Source: CAYVTM01 sp964454645
GTDB lineage: Bacteria > Bacteroidota > Bacteroidia > Sphingobacteriales > Sphingobacteriaceae
Length of the DNA stretch: 64,000 nucleotides
Reading direction: 5' to 3'
Assembly (NCBI GenBank): GCA_964454645.1
Contig: CAYVTM010000007.1
Span: 24,733-88,732, forward strand
This document shows, piece by piece, positions 43,509-51,839 of this stretch; position 1 is the first letter of the stretch; each line of letters starts with the position of its first letter. A program made the translations under genes and the position numbers. A model generated the notes under the pieces. The model ran no database searches, was not told where the DNA came from, and saw nothing but the letters and a program-made list of their open reading frames with translations.

Positions 43509-45737
43509 ATGACACATTCTGAAAAAATTGCACTTGAGCTTAGTATCAAAAAGCATCAGGTAGAATCTACCATAAATTTATTGGATGAGGGTGCTACAAT
43601 TCCATTTATTTCCCGCTATCGTAAGGAGATGACGGGGAGTTTGGATGAAGTTGAAGTAACAGCCGTTCGCGATCGCATTCTTCAATTAAGAGAGCTGGAT
43701 AAACGCAGAGAAAGTATCTTAAATTCCTTGATGGAAATGGGAAAACTCAGTGATGAGTTAAAAGCAAAAATAGAAGCGGCAGAAACTATGACCATATTGG
43801 AAGATTTGTATTTGCCTTATCGTCCGAAGCGAAAAACCAAAGCAAGTGTTGCGAAAGAAAAAGGACTGGAACCTTTGGCATTATTGCTTTTAGAGCAGGG
43901 TAATATCCATATTCAGGCAGAAGCGGAAAAATTTATCAATCCGGAGAAAGATGTACATACATGGGAAGATGCTTTGCAGGGCTCGCGTGATATACTGGCG
44001 GAGATGATTTCGGAAGATGCAGATACACGTGCAAAGATGCGTACACTGTATTGGGAGAAAGGTGTTTTTAAAACGAAGGTATTAAAAGGCAAAGAAGATG
44101 CGGGAATAAAATTCAGTGATTATTTCGAATGGGCAGAGGCTGTAAAATCGGCACCTTCGCATCGCATACTCGCTATGCGTCGCGGAGAAAAGGAAATGTT
44201 TTTATCACTCGATTTACAACCTCCCGAAGAAGATGCGATTGATTTATTGGAAAGTATTTTTATTAAGGCTTCGAATGAAGCTTCGGGGCAAGTGAAGCTT
44301 GCTATTAAGGATGGATACAAACGATTGTTGGGTCCGGCAATGGAGACCGAAACACGTGTATTAACCAAAAACAAAGCCGATGATGAAGCGATAAGGGTAT
44401 TCGCGGAGAATGCACGTCAGTTGTTATTGGCGGCACCACTCGGGCAAAAAAATGTATTGGCGATTGATCCGGGATTTAGAACCGGCTGTAAAGTTGCTTG
44501 TCTGGATAGTCAGGGTAAATTATTGGAGTACACAGCCATCTATCCTCACGAACCGCAGAAAAAAACTACGGAAGCAGCAGCAATGCTTCGTGCTTTATGT
44601 GATAAACATTTGATCGAAGCCATTGCTATCGGAAATGGAACAGCCGGTAGAGAAACCGAAAGTTTTGTGAATGAATTAAAGCTTCCGAATGTATTGGTAG
44701 TAATGGTGAATGAAAGTGGCGCATCGATTTATTCTGCATCGGATGTGGCACGGGAAGAATTTCCGGATCATGATCTTACGGTACGAGGTGCAGTTTCGAT
44801 CGGAAGAAGATTAATGGATCCGCTGGCAGAACTGGTAAAGATTGATCCGAAATCGATTGGTGTAGGACAGTATCAGCATGATGTCGATCAGAATAAATTA
44901 CAAAAATCTTTGGACGACGTAGTGATAAACAGTGTAAATGCGGTTGGTGTGGAACTGAATACGGCATCAAAACAAATACTGGCATACATTTCCGGATTAG
45001 GGCCTCAGTTAGCTCAGAACATCGTTGAATACCGAAATCAAAACGGAGCATTCAGCAGCAGAAGCGAACTAAAAAAAGTGCCGAGACTGGGAGATAAAGC
45101 CTTCGAACAAGCGGCGGGATTCTTACGTATCCGTAATGCGAAAAATTTGTTGGATGCCAGTGCGGTGCATCCCGAACGCTACGACTTGGTCGGACAGATG
45201 GCTAAAGATTTGAATTGTACAATTGATGACCTGATGAAAAACGATGTATTAAGAAAACAATTGAATCTTTCGAAATATGTGAATGAACAGACAGGAATAC
45301 CTACGCTTAATGATATTATAAAAGAGCTTGCAAAACCCGGGAGGGATCCGCGTGAGAAGTTCGAAGCATTTCAGTTTGCGGAAGGTGTGAATGGAATTGA
45401 AGATCTTAGAATCGGAATGAAACTACCGGGAATTGTTACTAACCTTACCAAATTCGGAGCCTTTGTAGATATTGGTGTGCATCAGGATGGATTAATACAT
45501 GTAAGTCATATTTCTGATCGCTTTGTGGATGATCCCGCGAAAATATTGAAGGTTCAGCAAAAAGTAGAGGTTACCGTATTAGAAGTGGATGTCCCCAGAA
45601 AAAGAATTTCACTCAGTATGAAAGGAAATGTTTCGCCGGCATCTGTACGGAAAAAAGGAGAAGATAAAAAACCGAAAATGGATGAAGCAGAAGAGATGAA
45701 GCAAAAACTTGCGATGCTGAAAAGTAAATTCAAATAA
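43509..45737 (+). CDS. tex: Tex family RNA-binding transcription accessory protein
   Basis: 742 residues. Layout is as in Tex: an N-terminal helical domain, a YqgF-like RNase H fold (VLAIDPGFRTGCKVACLD), helix-hairpin-helix motifs (about 495-570, GLGPQLAQNIVEYRNQNGAF), and an S1 RNA-binding domain (about 640-715, GIVTNLTKFGAFVDIGVHQDGLIHVS). A Lys-rich tail follows. Tex binds nucleic acid and affects transcription and stress tolerance. It shares a bidirectional terminator with the next, convergent gene. Confidence 0.97.
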   Translation: MTHSEKIALELSIKKHQVESTINLLDEGATIPFISRYRKEMTGSLDEVEVTAVRDRILQLRELDKRRESILNSLMEMGKLSDELKAKIEAAETMTILEDLYLPYRPKRKTKASVAKEKGLEPLALLLLEQGNIHIQAEAEKFINPEKDVHTWEDALQGSRDILAEMISEDADTRAKMRTLYWEKGVFKTKVLKGKEDAGIKFSDYFEWAEAVKSAPSHRILAMRRGEKEMFLSLDLQPPEEDAIDLLESIFIKASNEASGQVKLAIKDGYKRLLGPAMETETRVLTKNKADDEAIRVFAENARQLLLAAPLGQKNVLAIDPGFRTGCKVACLDSQGKLLEYTAIYPHEPQKKTTEAAAMLRALCDKHLIEAIAIGNGTAGRETESFVNELKLPNVLVVMVNESGASIYSASDVAREEFPDHDLTVRGAVSIGRRLMDPLAELVKIDPKSIGVGQYQHDVDQNKLQKSLDDVVINSVNAVGVELNTASKQILAYISGLGPQLAQNIVEYRNQNGAFSSRSELKKVPRLGDKAFEQAAGFLRIRNAKNLLDASAVHPERYDLVGQMAKDLNCTIDDLMKNDVLRKQLNLSKYVNEQTGIPTLNDIIKELAKPGRDPREKFEAFQFAEGVNGIEDLRIGMKLPGIVTNLTKFGAFVDIGVHQDGLIHVSHISDRFVDDPAKILKVQQKVEVTVLEVDVPRKRISLSMKGNVSPASVRKKGEDKKPKMDEAEEMKQKLAMLKSKFK

Positions 45738-45758
45738 GAGAGGTACTTGTATTGCATA

Positions 45759-45791
45759 AAAAAAGCGATGAATTTTTTTCATCGCTTTTTT
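45759..45791. terminator. Bidirectional terminator between tex and a T9SS gene
   Basis: AAAAAAGCGATGAA (45759-45772) pairs perfectly with TTCATCGCTTTTTT (45778-45791). The flanking A and T runs make it work in both directions for the convergent genes. Confidence 0.9.
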
Positions 45792-45808
45792 ATTTCTATG
45801 AAAAGATA

Positions 45809-46510
45809 TTATTTGCTGATAATAATTTTTTCGGAAGCTAATGCTTGTCCATCGATTGAAAGATTTGCAAAATACAGCCCGTTACTTAAGCCGGAAGTGT
45901 TAATTTCTACCAATCCTTCTGCCGAATGTACAAACTCTTCCGATACGATACGACCGGATAAATCACGAATGATGATAGAAGCATTTGAATAAATTTTTTC
46001 TGTATTAAATAAAACGGTCAGCTGGTCTGCCGCGGGGTTGGGATAAGCTTTAATAAAGGATTTATGGCTGTTGTTTACAATACCTACACTTGAACTGATA
46101 TTAGTAGTAAGTGTAATGCAAACAGAATCGCTGCCGGAAATCTGATCAACAAAACAATATTTGATAACGCTGGTGCCTTCCGTTTCTTTGGGATTGATGT
46201 ATCCTTTGAAGGTGTCGTCAGTATTACTTGGTTCCAGATACACATTATCCGGGGAAATACTTACTACCGGAGCGTAACAACCGGAAGAGAAGCAAAAATA
46301 ACTTTGCTGGCCCTGAGGGAGGTGAATGATGTATCGTTTAGCAACAACACTCATTTCGCCGCTACCGGTATTCTGAATTTGAAGATTTATATATACTTCA
46401 TCAGTGCTGTTTCCGTCAATTGATTCTATCGGATTTACCAAAGTTAACGATTGAGCATAGGAAAATATTCCAAAAAGAACAATTAATACAGAAAGTATCG
46501 CTTTTTTCAT
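45809..46510 (-). CDS. Small T9SS-exported protein of unknown function
   Basis: 233 residues. A signal peptide (1-19, ending SYAQ) is followed by a beta-rich domain of about 120 residues with two cysteines in YFCFSSGCYAPV, suggesting a disulfide, and another pair in IKYCFVDQISGSDSVCI. A type A T9SS sorting domain (about 155-233) starts AYPNPAADQLTVLF and ends KIIISK. No known catalytic family is recognised. The mature domain resembles small Ig-like adhesive modules. It is divergent from the Omp28-like gene with a 130-bp shared upstream region. Confidence 0.85.
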   Translation of the reverse strand: MKKAILSVLIVLFGIFSYAQSLTLVNPIESIDGNSTDEVYINLQIQNTGSGEMSVVAKRYIIHLPQGQQSYFCFSSGCYAPVVSISPDNVYLEPSNTDDTFKGYINPKETEGTSVIKYCFVDQISGSDSVCITLTTNISSSVGIVNNSHKSFIKAYPNPAADQLTVLFNTEKIYSNASIIIRDLSGRIVSEEFVHSAEGLVEINTSGLSNGLYFANLSIDGQALASEKIIISK

Positions 46511-46542
46511 ACTATTATATAAATATATTTGATTTCTAATAA

Positions 46543-46574
46543 TGCTAATATCGTACCAAGTAATTACATTAGCA
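46543..46574. promoter_or_regulatory. Inverted repeat in divergent T9SS/Omp28 promoter region
   Basis: TGCTAAT (46543-46549) and ATTAGCA (46568-46574) are perfect complements spaced by 18 bp, placed centrally between two divergent exported-protein genes. A regulator site is possible but unproven. Confidence 0.3.
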
Positions 46575-46640
46575 AAAAAAACTATATTTATTTAACCTTT
46601 TGATAATACAAATAAATTAACATTAAACTCGTTTCTTATT

Positions 46641-48653
46641 ATGAAAAAACTCTTTACTTTAATGACCTTGTGTATGCTTATGCTGATAGGCACAGCAAAT
46701 GCACAATATTACATCATTCCCTTTATCAATGCGGGTGAAAATCCGGGTGGATTAAACACAGATCCGGAGTATCCTTTGGCAGGCGGGCAAAATCCGGGCT
46801 GGACAACCATACAGAATGGCGCTGCAGCGACTCCCGCATGGTCTTCTGTTGCAAATATTCCATTTAATTTTTCCTTTAATGGAACGCCTGTTACGCAATT
46901 TAAAGCATCTACATCAGGGGTATTAACCTTTTCTACCAATGCTGTTGCTGTTCCTTCTTATGTTCCGCAATCTTTGCCATCAGCAAATATTCCGGATAAT
47001 TCGATTATGGCATGGGGAATTGCAGGAAGACAAACAGGAGACCTTATCCAAACCAAAGTATTTGGAACAGCACCCAATCGTCAGTTATGGGTACATTTCT
47101 CTTCCTATAGCTTGCCTTCACCTGCATCTACCAACTGTTATACATATTGGAGCATCGTTTTGGAGGAAACTACGAATAATATTTACGTAGTTGATATGCG
47201 TTCTAACGGATGTGTACATGAGTTAACTATCGGTATTCAGGTTGACGGAATTTTTGCATACGAAGTTGCCGGTGCACCAACTACTCCTAGTCATGCAGGA
47301 TCAAATGCTTTAGCTGTAGATAATTCGTATTATCAGTTTTCATACGGCACACAACCTACATACGATATCAAAGGAACAGACTTAGTACTGGGATCGAACC
47401 TGGGAATTAATGATGGTCCTTTCTATATGGGGGGCAAATTATTTAACGGAGGAACGGAAACCGTTACCAGTTTTGATGTGAGTTACAGTATTAATGGTGG
47501 AGCACCTGTTACACAAACGATCAGTGGTGTTTCGATCCCTCAGTTTACAAATCATACTTATAGTCATCTGAGTGCCTGGACTCCATCTGCAACCGGTGAA
47601 TACAACATCAAAATGTGGACAGGAAATATCAACGGGTCTCATGCGGATGAGATTACAGCAAATGATACTGTTTACAAAGTTGTAAAAATTCATCAAGTAT
47701 TGAGAATGATATTGCACGAAACATTTACAAGCTCAACCTGTCCTCCCTGCACTCCGGGTAATGTGAATACACAAAATATTTTAGATGCAAATACGAATTG
47801 GACTTCTATAAAATACCAGCAAAATTTTCCTGCTCCGGGTAACGACCCATACTTTACACAGCAAAGTTTAGAAAGAAGAAATTATTATGGAATTAATTCT
47901 ATCCCTCGTTTAGAAATAGACGGACAGTGGGATAATAATAGTAATTCCTATACTCAGGCAGTTTACGATCAGTTTGCAGCTGTAGAAGCAAAAATGAATA
48001 TCTATGCAGTTTACGATATAACGGGTACTGCTGTAGATGTTGAAGCGCATATTGTATCTACCGAAGATATCAATGGAAATTTGGTTGCTCATATAGTTAT
48101 TGTTGAAGATACTACCTATAACAATGCAAGAACAAATGGCGAAACTATTTTCTATTCAGTTATGAAGAAAATGCTACCTAGTTCTTCAGGAACAAGTGTT
48201 GGTAATTTAACAGCGGGTAACGTATTTACTTTAGCGGAAACATTTGATTTCACAGGATCGAACGATGTTGAAAATTTTGATAACCTTTCCGTTGTTGTCT
48301 TTGTACAAAATCAAACAACCAAGCAAGTATATCAATCAGCATGGGGTAAATTAGGTGGAGTATTGGGTGTAAGCAAAAACTCAAATGAAGTAGTGGATGT
48401 TAAAGTATTTCCGAATCCTAGTACAGATGGAAAATTCGCCTTTAAATTAATGTTGGATAAAGCTTCTAAAGTATCTTATGAAGTTTACGATGTGATGGGT
48501 AAATTGATTACATCTGAAGATAAAGGATACATGAATACAGGGATGAATTTCTTTGAATGGAATGCAGGTGAGACAGTACCTTCAGGAATTTACAATGTGG
48601 TTGTAAGAGTTGGTAACTCATCAACAAGTAAAAAAATAGTAATTAATCGCTGA
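46641..48653 (+). CDS. Omp28-like protein with CPPC motif and T9SS domain
   Basis: 670 residues. Signal peptide (1-21, ending ANAQ), an N-terminal beta-sandwich region (about 22-235), an Ig-like part (about 240-350), and a thioredoxin-fold Omp28-like domain (about 355-585) starting LHETFTSSTCPPCTPGN (C367, C370). A type A T9SS domain (about 595-670) begins VKVFPNPSTDGKF. The CPPC is a plausible redox-active disulfide on an exported protein. It opens a four-gene run with tlpA-like, DUF6029 and Omp28 lipoprotein genes. Confidence 0.85.
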   Translation: MKKLFTLMTLCMLMLIGTANAQYYIIPFINAGENPGGLNTDPEYPLAGGQNPGWTTIQNGAAATPAWSSVANIPFNFSFNGTPVTQFKASTSGVLTFSTNAVAVPSYVPQSLPSANIPDNSIMAWGIAGRQTGDLIQTKVFGTAPNRQLWVHFSSYSLPSPASTNCYTYWSIVLEETTNNIYVVDMRSNGCVHELTIGIQVDGIFAYEVAGAPTTPSHAGSNALAVDNSYYQFSYGTQPTYDIKGTDLVLGSNLGINDGPFYMGGKLFNGGTETVTSFDVSYSINGGAPVTQTISGVSIPQFTNHTYSHLSAWTPSATGEYNIKMWTGNINGSHADEITANDTVYKVVKIHQVLRMILHETFTSSTCPPCTPGNVNTQNILDANTNWTSIKYQQNFPAPGNDPYFTQQSLERRNYYGINSIPRLEIDGQWDNNSNSYTQAVYDQFAAVEAKMNIYAVYDITGTAVDVEAHIVSTEDINGNLVAHIVIVEDTTYNNARTNGETIFYSVMKKMLPSSSGTSVGNLTAGNVFTLAETFDFTGSNDVENFDNLSVVVFVQNQTTKQVYQSAWGKLGGVLGVSKNSNEVVDVKVFPNPSTDGKFAFKLMLDKASKVSYEVYDVMGKLITSEDKGYMNTGMNFFEWNAGETVPSGIYNVVVRVGNSSTSKKIVINR

Positions 48654-48670
48654 TACGAATTAATTACGAG

Positions 48671-48705
48671 CGAAAACAGTCGGTATAACATATCGGCTGT
48701 TTTCG
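48671..48705 (+). terminator. Hairpin after the Omp28-like T9SS gene
   Basis: CGAAAACAG (48671-48679) pairs with CTGTTTTCG (48697-48705), extended by further pairs inside. The following T-run is short (TATTT), so read-through into the tlpA-like gene is likely. Confidence 0.5.
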
Positions 48706-48729
48706 TATTTAATAGAAAGTATATAAAAA

Positions 48730-49242
48730 ATGAAAAAAATAATTTTAGTATCTGCATTAGCATTCTTTTTTAGTAATGTTTTCGCTCAGGAAAATAAAGT
48801 CCCTGCTGTCGAGATTAAAAAATTAGGTGGAGAAAGCTTCAACACCGAACTATTGCAAAACGATGGGAAGCCTATGATTATTAGCTTCTGGGCAACCTGG
48901 TGCAAGCCTTGTATCCAGGAATTAAATACCATTGCCGAAAGCTATGATGATTGGCAAAGCGAAACAGGAGTAAAACTTTTTGCAGTTTCTACCGATGATT
49001 CCCGCAGTCAGGGCCGCGTTCAACCTTTTGTGAATGCACGTGCCTGGGAATACGATGTTCTGTTAGACCCGAACGGAGATTTTAAACGTGCTATGAATGT
49101 AAACAATATTCCACATACGTTTTTAGTAAACGGTAAAGGTGAAATTGTCTGGCAACATACCAACTATGTTCAGGGAGATGAGACAGAACTTTATGAGCTG
49201 CTGAAAAAAGCAGCTAAGAATGAACCTATAGAAAAAAAATAA
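48730..49242 (+). CDS. TlpA/ResA-like exported thiol-disulfide oxidoreductase
   Basis: 170 residues. A signal sequence (1-20, ending VFAQ) precedes a thioredoxin fold of the TlpA/AhpC-TSA type. The active site is FWATWCKPC (C58, C61). The cis-proline loop NNIPHTFLVNGKG is present. It should act in the periplasm as a disulfide reductant or isomerase. Standing between a CPPC Omp28-like protein and a CGNC Omp28 lipoprotein, it is a natural redox partner for both; that is an inference from context. Confidence 0.93.
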   Translation: MKKIILVSALAFFFSNVFAQENKVPAVEIKKLGGESFNTELLQNDGKPMIISFWATWCKPCIQELNTIAESYDDWQSETGVKLFAVSTDDSRSQGRVQPFVNARAWEYDVLLDPNGDFKRAMNVNNIPHTFLVNGKGEIVWQHTNYVQGDETELYELLKKAAKNEPIEKK

Positions 49243-49296
49243 GCGATCTTTAATAGCCGTATCATACGGTATAGCCTATATTCTTATCTGTTTAGA

Positions 49297-50922
49297 ATGA
49301 ATAAAATCAGTTTACTTGCACTGGCAATCATACTATTTGCTTACGTTTCAAAAGCTCAGGACAATAAATACCAAATGGGAGAAATTCATGGCAATTTTCA
49401 GATGGATGCTCAGAATTATTATGAAGATACTACCATAGGTGCGCAAAATGTTCCGGAAAAAGTTCGGATGAATGCCTTTGCGAATATTAATTATACACGA
49501 GGAAATTTTAAAGCGGGTATTCGCTACGAATCCTATTTAAAACCCTTAATCGGTTTTGACCAACGCTACGAAGGTAGTGGAATAACCTATAAATACGCGA
49601 GCTACGATTACGAAGGCTTTGAATTTACAGTCGGAAATTTTTATGAACAGTTTGGTACCGGACTTATCTTTCGAAGTTATGAAGAACGCGGTTTAGGAAT
49701 TGATAATGCTATGGAAGGAGTTCGTGTACGATATAAACCTGTAAAAGGTGTTTACCTGAAAGGTTTAATGGGCCGTCAACGCTTTTTCTTCGAAACAGGT
49801 AAGGGTATTGTACGTGGTTTCGATGCTGAAGCAAACCTTTCCGAACTGTTTCCCAACTTGTCGTCTAAATATTCATATATCGTTGGAGGAAGCTTTGTAA
49901 GCAAATATCAGGCTGATGAAAATCCATTGAAAAAATTACCGGAGAATGTTGCTTCGGCAGCAGGGCGATTTAACTTCATCGGACCTAAACTTAATTTTTA
50001 TTCCGAGTATGCGTATAAGATTAATGATCCTTCTTATACCAATCAGTATATTTATAAAGATGGCAGATCTTTATACACATCTTTATCCTATTCGGTCAAA
50101 GGCTTTAGTCTTTCTTTATCGGGTAAGTATGTAGATAATATGGACTTTAAATCGAACAGAGATGCCGATGGAAATATCTTATTGATTAATTACCTGCCGG
50201 CAATTACCAAACAATATACCTATGCATTTGCAGCCTTCTATCCCTATGCTACACAACCCAATGGAGAGTTTGGTTATCATACCGAACTTGCTTATAATTT
50301 TAAAAAAGGAACTGTATTGGGTGGTAAATACGGCACACTCGTTAATGTAAGTTATTCTCAGGTTAATAGTTTGGATACTTCACGCGTCACTGGCGGATTA
50401 GGATATGAAGTAAATTCCGCAGGCCCCGGTGATGTATTAATGTATCGCGATGCAGATATTGAAATACAAAAGAAAATAAATAATCGTTTGAAAATAAATG
50501 CTACTTATATGTACCAGGAATTTAATAAAGATGTGGTACAAGGTTTAGCGGGATATGGAACAATTTATTCGCATATCGGAATTTTAGAGATCCTCTATAA
50601 AATTAATCCGAAGAATACTATACGATTCGAAAAACAGGAATTGTTTACGAAACAGGATGAAGGTAGCTGGACAATGGCTTTGGCTGAATATACGATTTCA
50701 CCACATTGGTTTTTTGCGGTGTTCGATCAGTATAATTACGGAAACGATAAAGCAGAAAAACGTGTTCATTATGTAACGGGTAGTTTCGGGTATGTGCGCA
50801 AAGCAACACGCATTGCTCTATCGTATGGTAAACAAAGAGAAGGATATTTATGTGTGGGTGGAGTTTGTCGTTTAATCCCGGCATCGAACGGTTTTGGTAT
50901 ATCGATAAGCAGCAGTTTTTAA
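49297..50922 (+). CDS. DUF6029 family outer-membrane protein
   Basis: 541 residues. Signal peptide (1-20, ending SKAQ) followed by a protein made of alternating short beta strands throughout, with Tyr/Phe-rich ends and a terminal Phe (SISSSF), as in outer-membrane barrels. GNFYEQFGTGLIFRSYEERGLGIDNAMEGVRV is the part I associate with DUF6029 of Bacteroidota. Function is unknown. Its fixed neighbours here are thiol-redox proteins, suggesting it is the membrane component of that set. The next gene begins one base after its stop, or 22 bp after if the preferred ATG is used. Confidence 0.75.
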   Translation: MNKISLLALAIILFAYVSKAQDNKYQMGEIHGNFQMDAQNYYEDTTIGAQNVPEKVRMNAFANINYTRGNFKAGIRYESYLKPLIGFDQRYEGSGITYKYASYDYEGFEFTVGNFYEQFGTGLIFRSYEERGLGIDNAMEGVRVRYKPVKGVYLKGLMGRQRFFFETGKGIVRGFDAEANLSELFPNLSSKYSYIVGGSFVSKYQADENPLKKLPENVASAAGRFNFIGPKLNFYSEYAYKINDPSYTNQYIYKDGRSLYTSLSYSVKGFSLSLSGKYVDNMDFKSNRDADGNILLINYLPAITKQYTYAFAAFYPYATQPNGEFGYHTELAYNFKKGTVLGGKYGTLVNVSYSQVNSLDTSRVTGGLGYEVNSAGPGDVLMYRDADIEIQKKINNRLKINATYMYQEFNKDVVQGLAGYGTIYSHIGILEILYKINPKNTIRFEKQELFTKQDEGSWTMALAEYTISPHWFFAVFDQYNYGNDKAEKRVHYVTGSFGYVRKATRIALSYGKQREGYLCVGGVCRLIPASNGFGISISSSF

Positions 50923-50944
50923 TTTGAATCTAGTATATCTGAAG

Positions 50945-51805
50945 ATGAAGTATTTAATTTTATTATCCATATTCTTTTTATTTATTGCACAGGCATGCGA
51001 TATCATCGAAGGTCCTTACGATGAGGCAATTATTATTGATACGATCGATCATTCCATGCCGGTAAAAAAAGTTTTGCTGGAAGATTTTACCGGACATAAA
51101 TGCGGGAATTGCCCCTGTGCTGCAGAGCAGGCCATTTTGCTTGATTCTTTATATAAAGGAAGAGTAATTGTGGTTGCAACTCATGTTGGTTTTTTTGCCG
51201 AGACTAATTCGAGCGGTGCTTTTTCATACGATTTCCGAACACCTGTTGGCGAGGAGTTAAATACATATTTTTCTTTTGATGCAGCGGGACTGCCTAAGGG
51301 GATGGTCGATCGTAAAGCATTACCTACACGTTTACTGAGTTATGGAGCATGGGCGGGTGCAGTGGATTCTATGGTAAGACAAACACCTGATATTGATATT
51401 AATCTAAAAGCAACATACAATGCTACAAACCGAATCTTTTCTCTGGAGGCAGAACTGGAATATCTTTCGGACGGAAACGGGAATCATCAGTTGGTGGTAT
51501 ATGTTGTCGAAGACAGCATTATCAACTGGCAATTATTTTATAAAGAATGCAGTGCTACCGGATTGCAATACAATGAACCGGATTACCTGCACCGACATGT
51601 GTTGCGTAAAGGTGTAACAGGCACATGGGGTGATCAGTTGACTAGTTCAACCGTAATTACTAAAGGGTCCAAGATTAATAAATCCTATTCGGATATAAGT
51701 ATAGACCTAGGTTGGAAAGAGAAAGATATTTCTATCGTAGTATTTGTTCAGGATAATATTACCAAAGAAATTATCCAGGTTGAAGAAACCCGTTTGATAC
51801 ATTAA
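50945..51805 (+). CDS. Omp28-family lipoprotein with CGNC motif
   Basis: About 286 residues from the ATG at 50945, preferred over 50924 because it places the signal sequence MKYLILLSIFFLFIAQAC directly at the N-terminus. The Cys of AQAC is a plausible lipidation site. The mature protein is an Omp28-like thioredoxin-fold domain. It has LLEDFTGHKCGNCPCAAEQ (C53, C56, C58) and the cis-proline-like AAGLPKGMVDRK. It ends the four-gene cluster and is convergent with carB over a shared terminator. Confidence 0.85.
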   Translation: MKYLILLSIFFLFIAQACDIIEGPYDEAIIIDTIDHSMPVKKVLLEDFTGHKCGNCPCAAEQAILLDSLYKGRVIVVATHVGFFAETNSSGAFSYDFRTPVGEELNTYFSFDAAGLPKGMVDRKALPTRLLSYGAWAGAVDSMVRQTPDIDINLKATYNATNRIFSLEAELEYLSDGNGNHQLVVYVVEDSIINWQLFYKECSATGLQYNEPDYLHRHVLRKGVTGTWGDQLTSSTVITKGSKINKSYSDISIDLGWKEKDISIVVFVQDNITKEIIQVEETRLIH

Positions 51806-51839
51806 AAAAAATCCCCGAAGTTTATCCGGGGATTTTTTT
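51805..51839. terminator. Bidirectional terminator between Omp28 lipoprotein and carB
   Basis: A stem with core ATCCCCG/CGGGGAT flanked by A and T runs. It overlaps the carB stop codon and serves both convergent genes. Confidence 0.9.
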
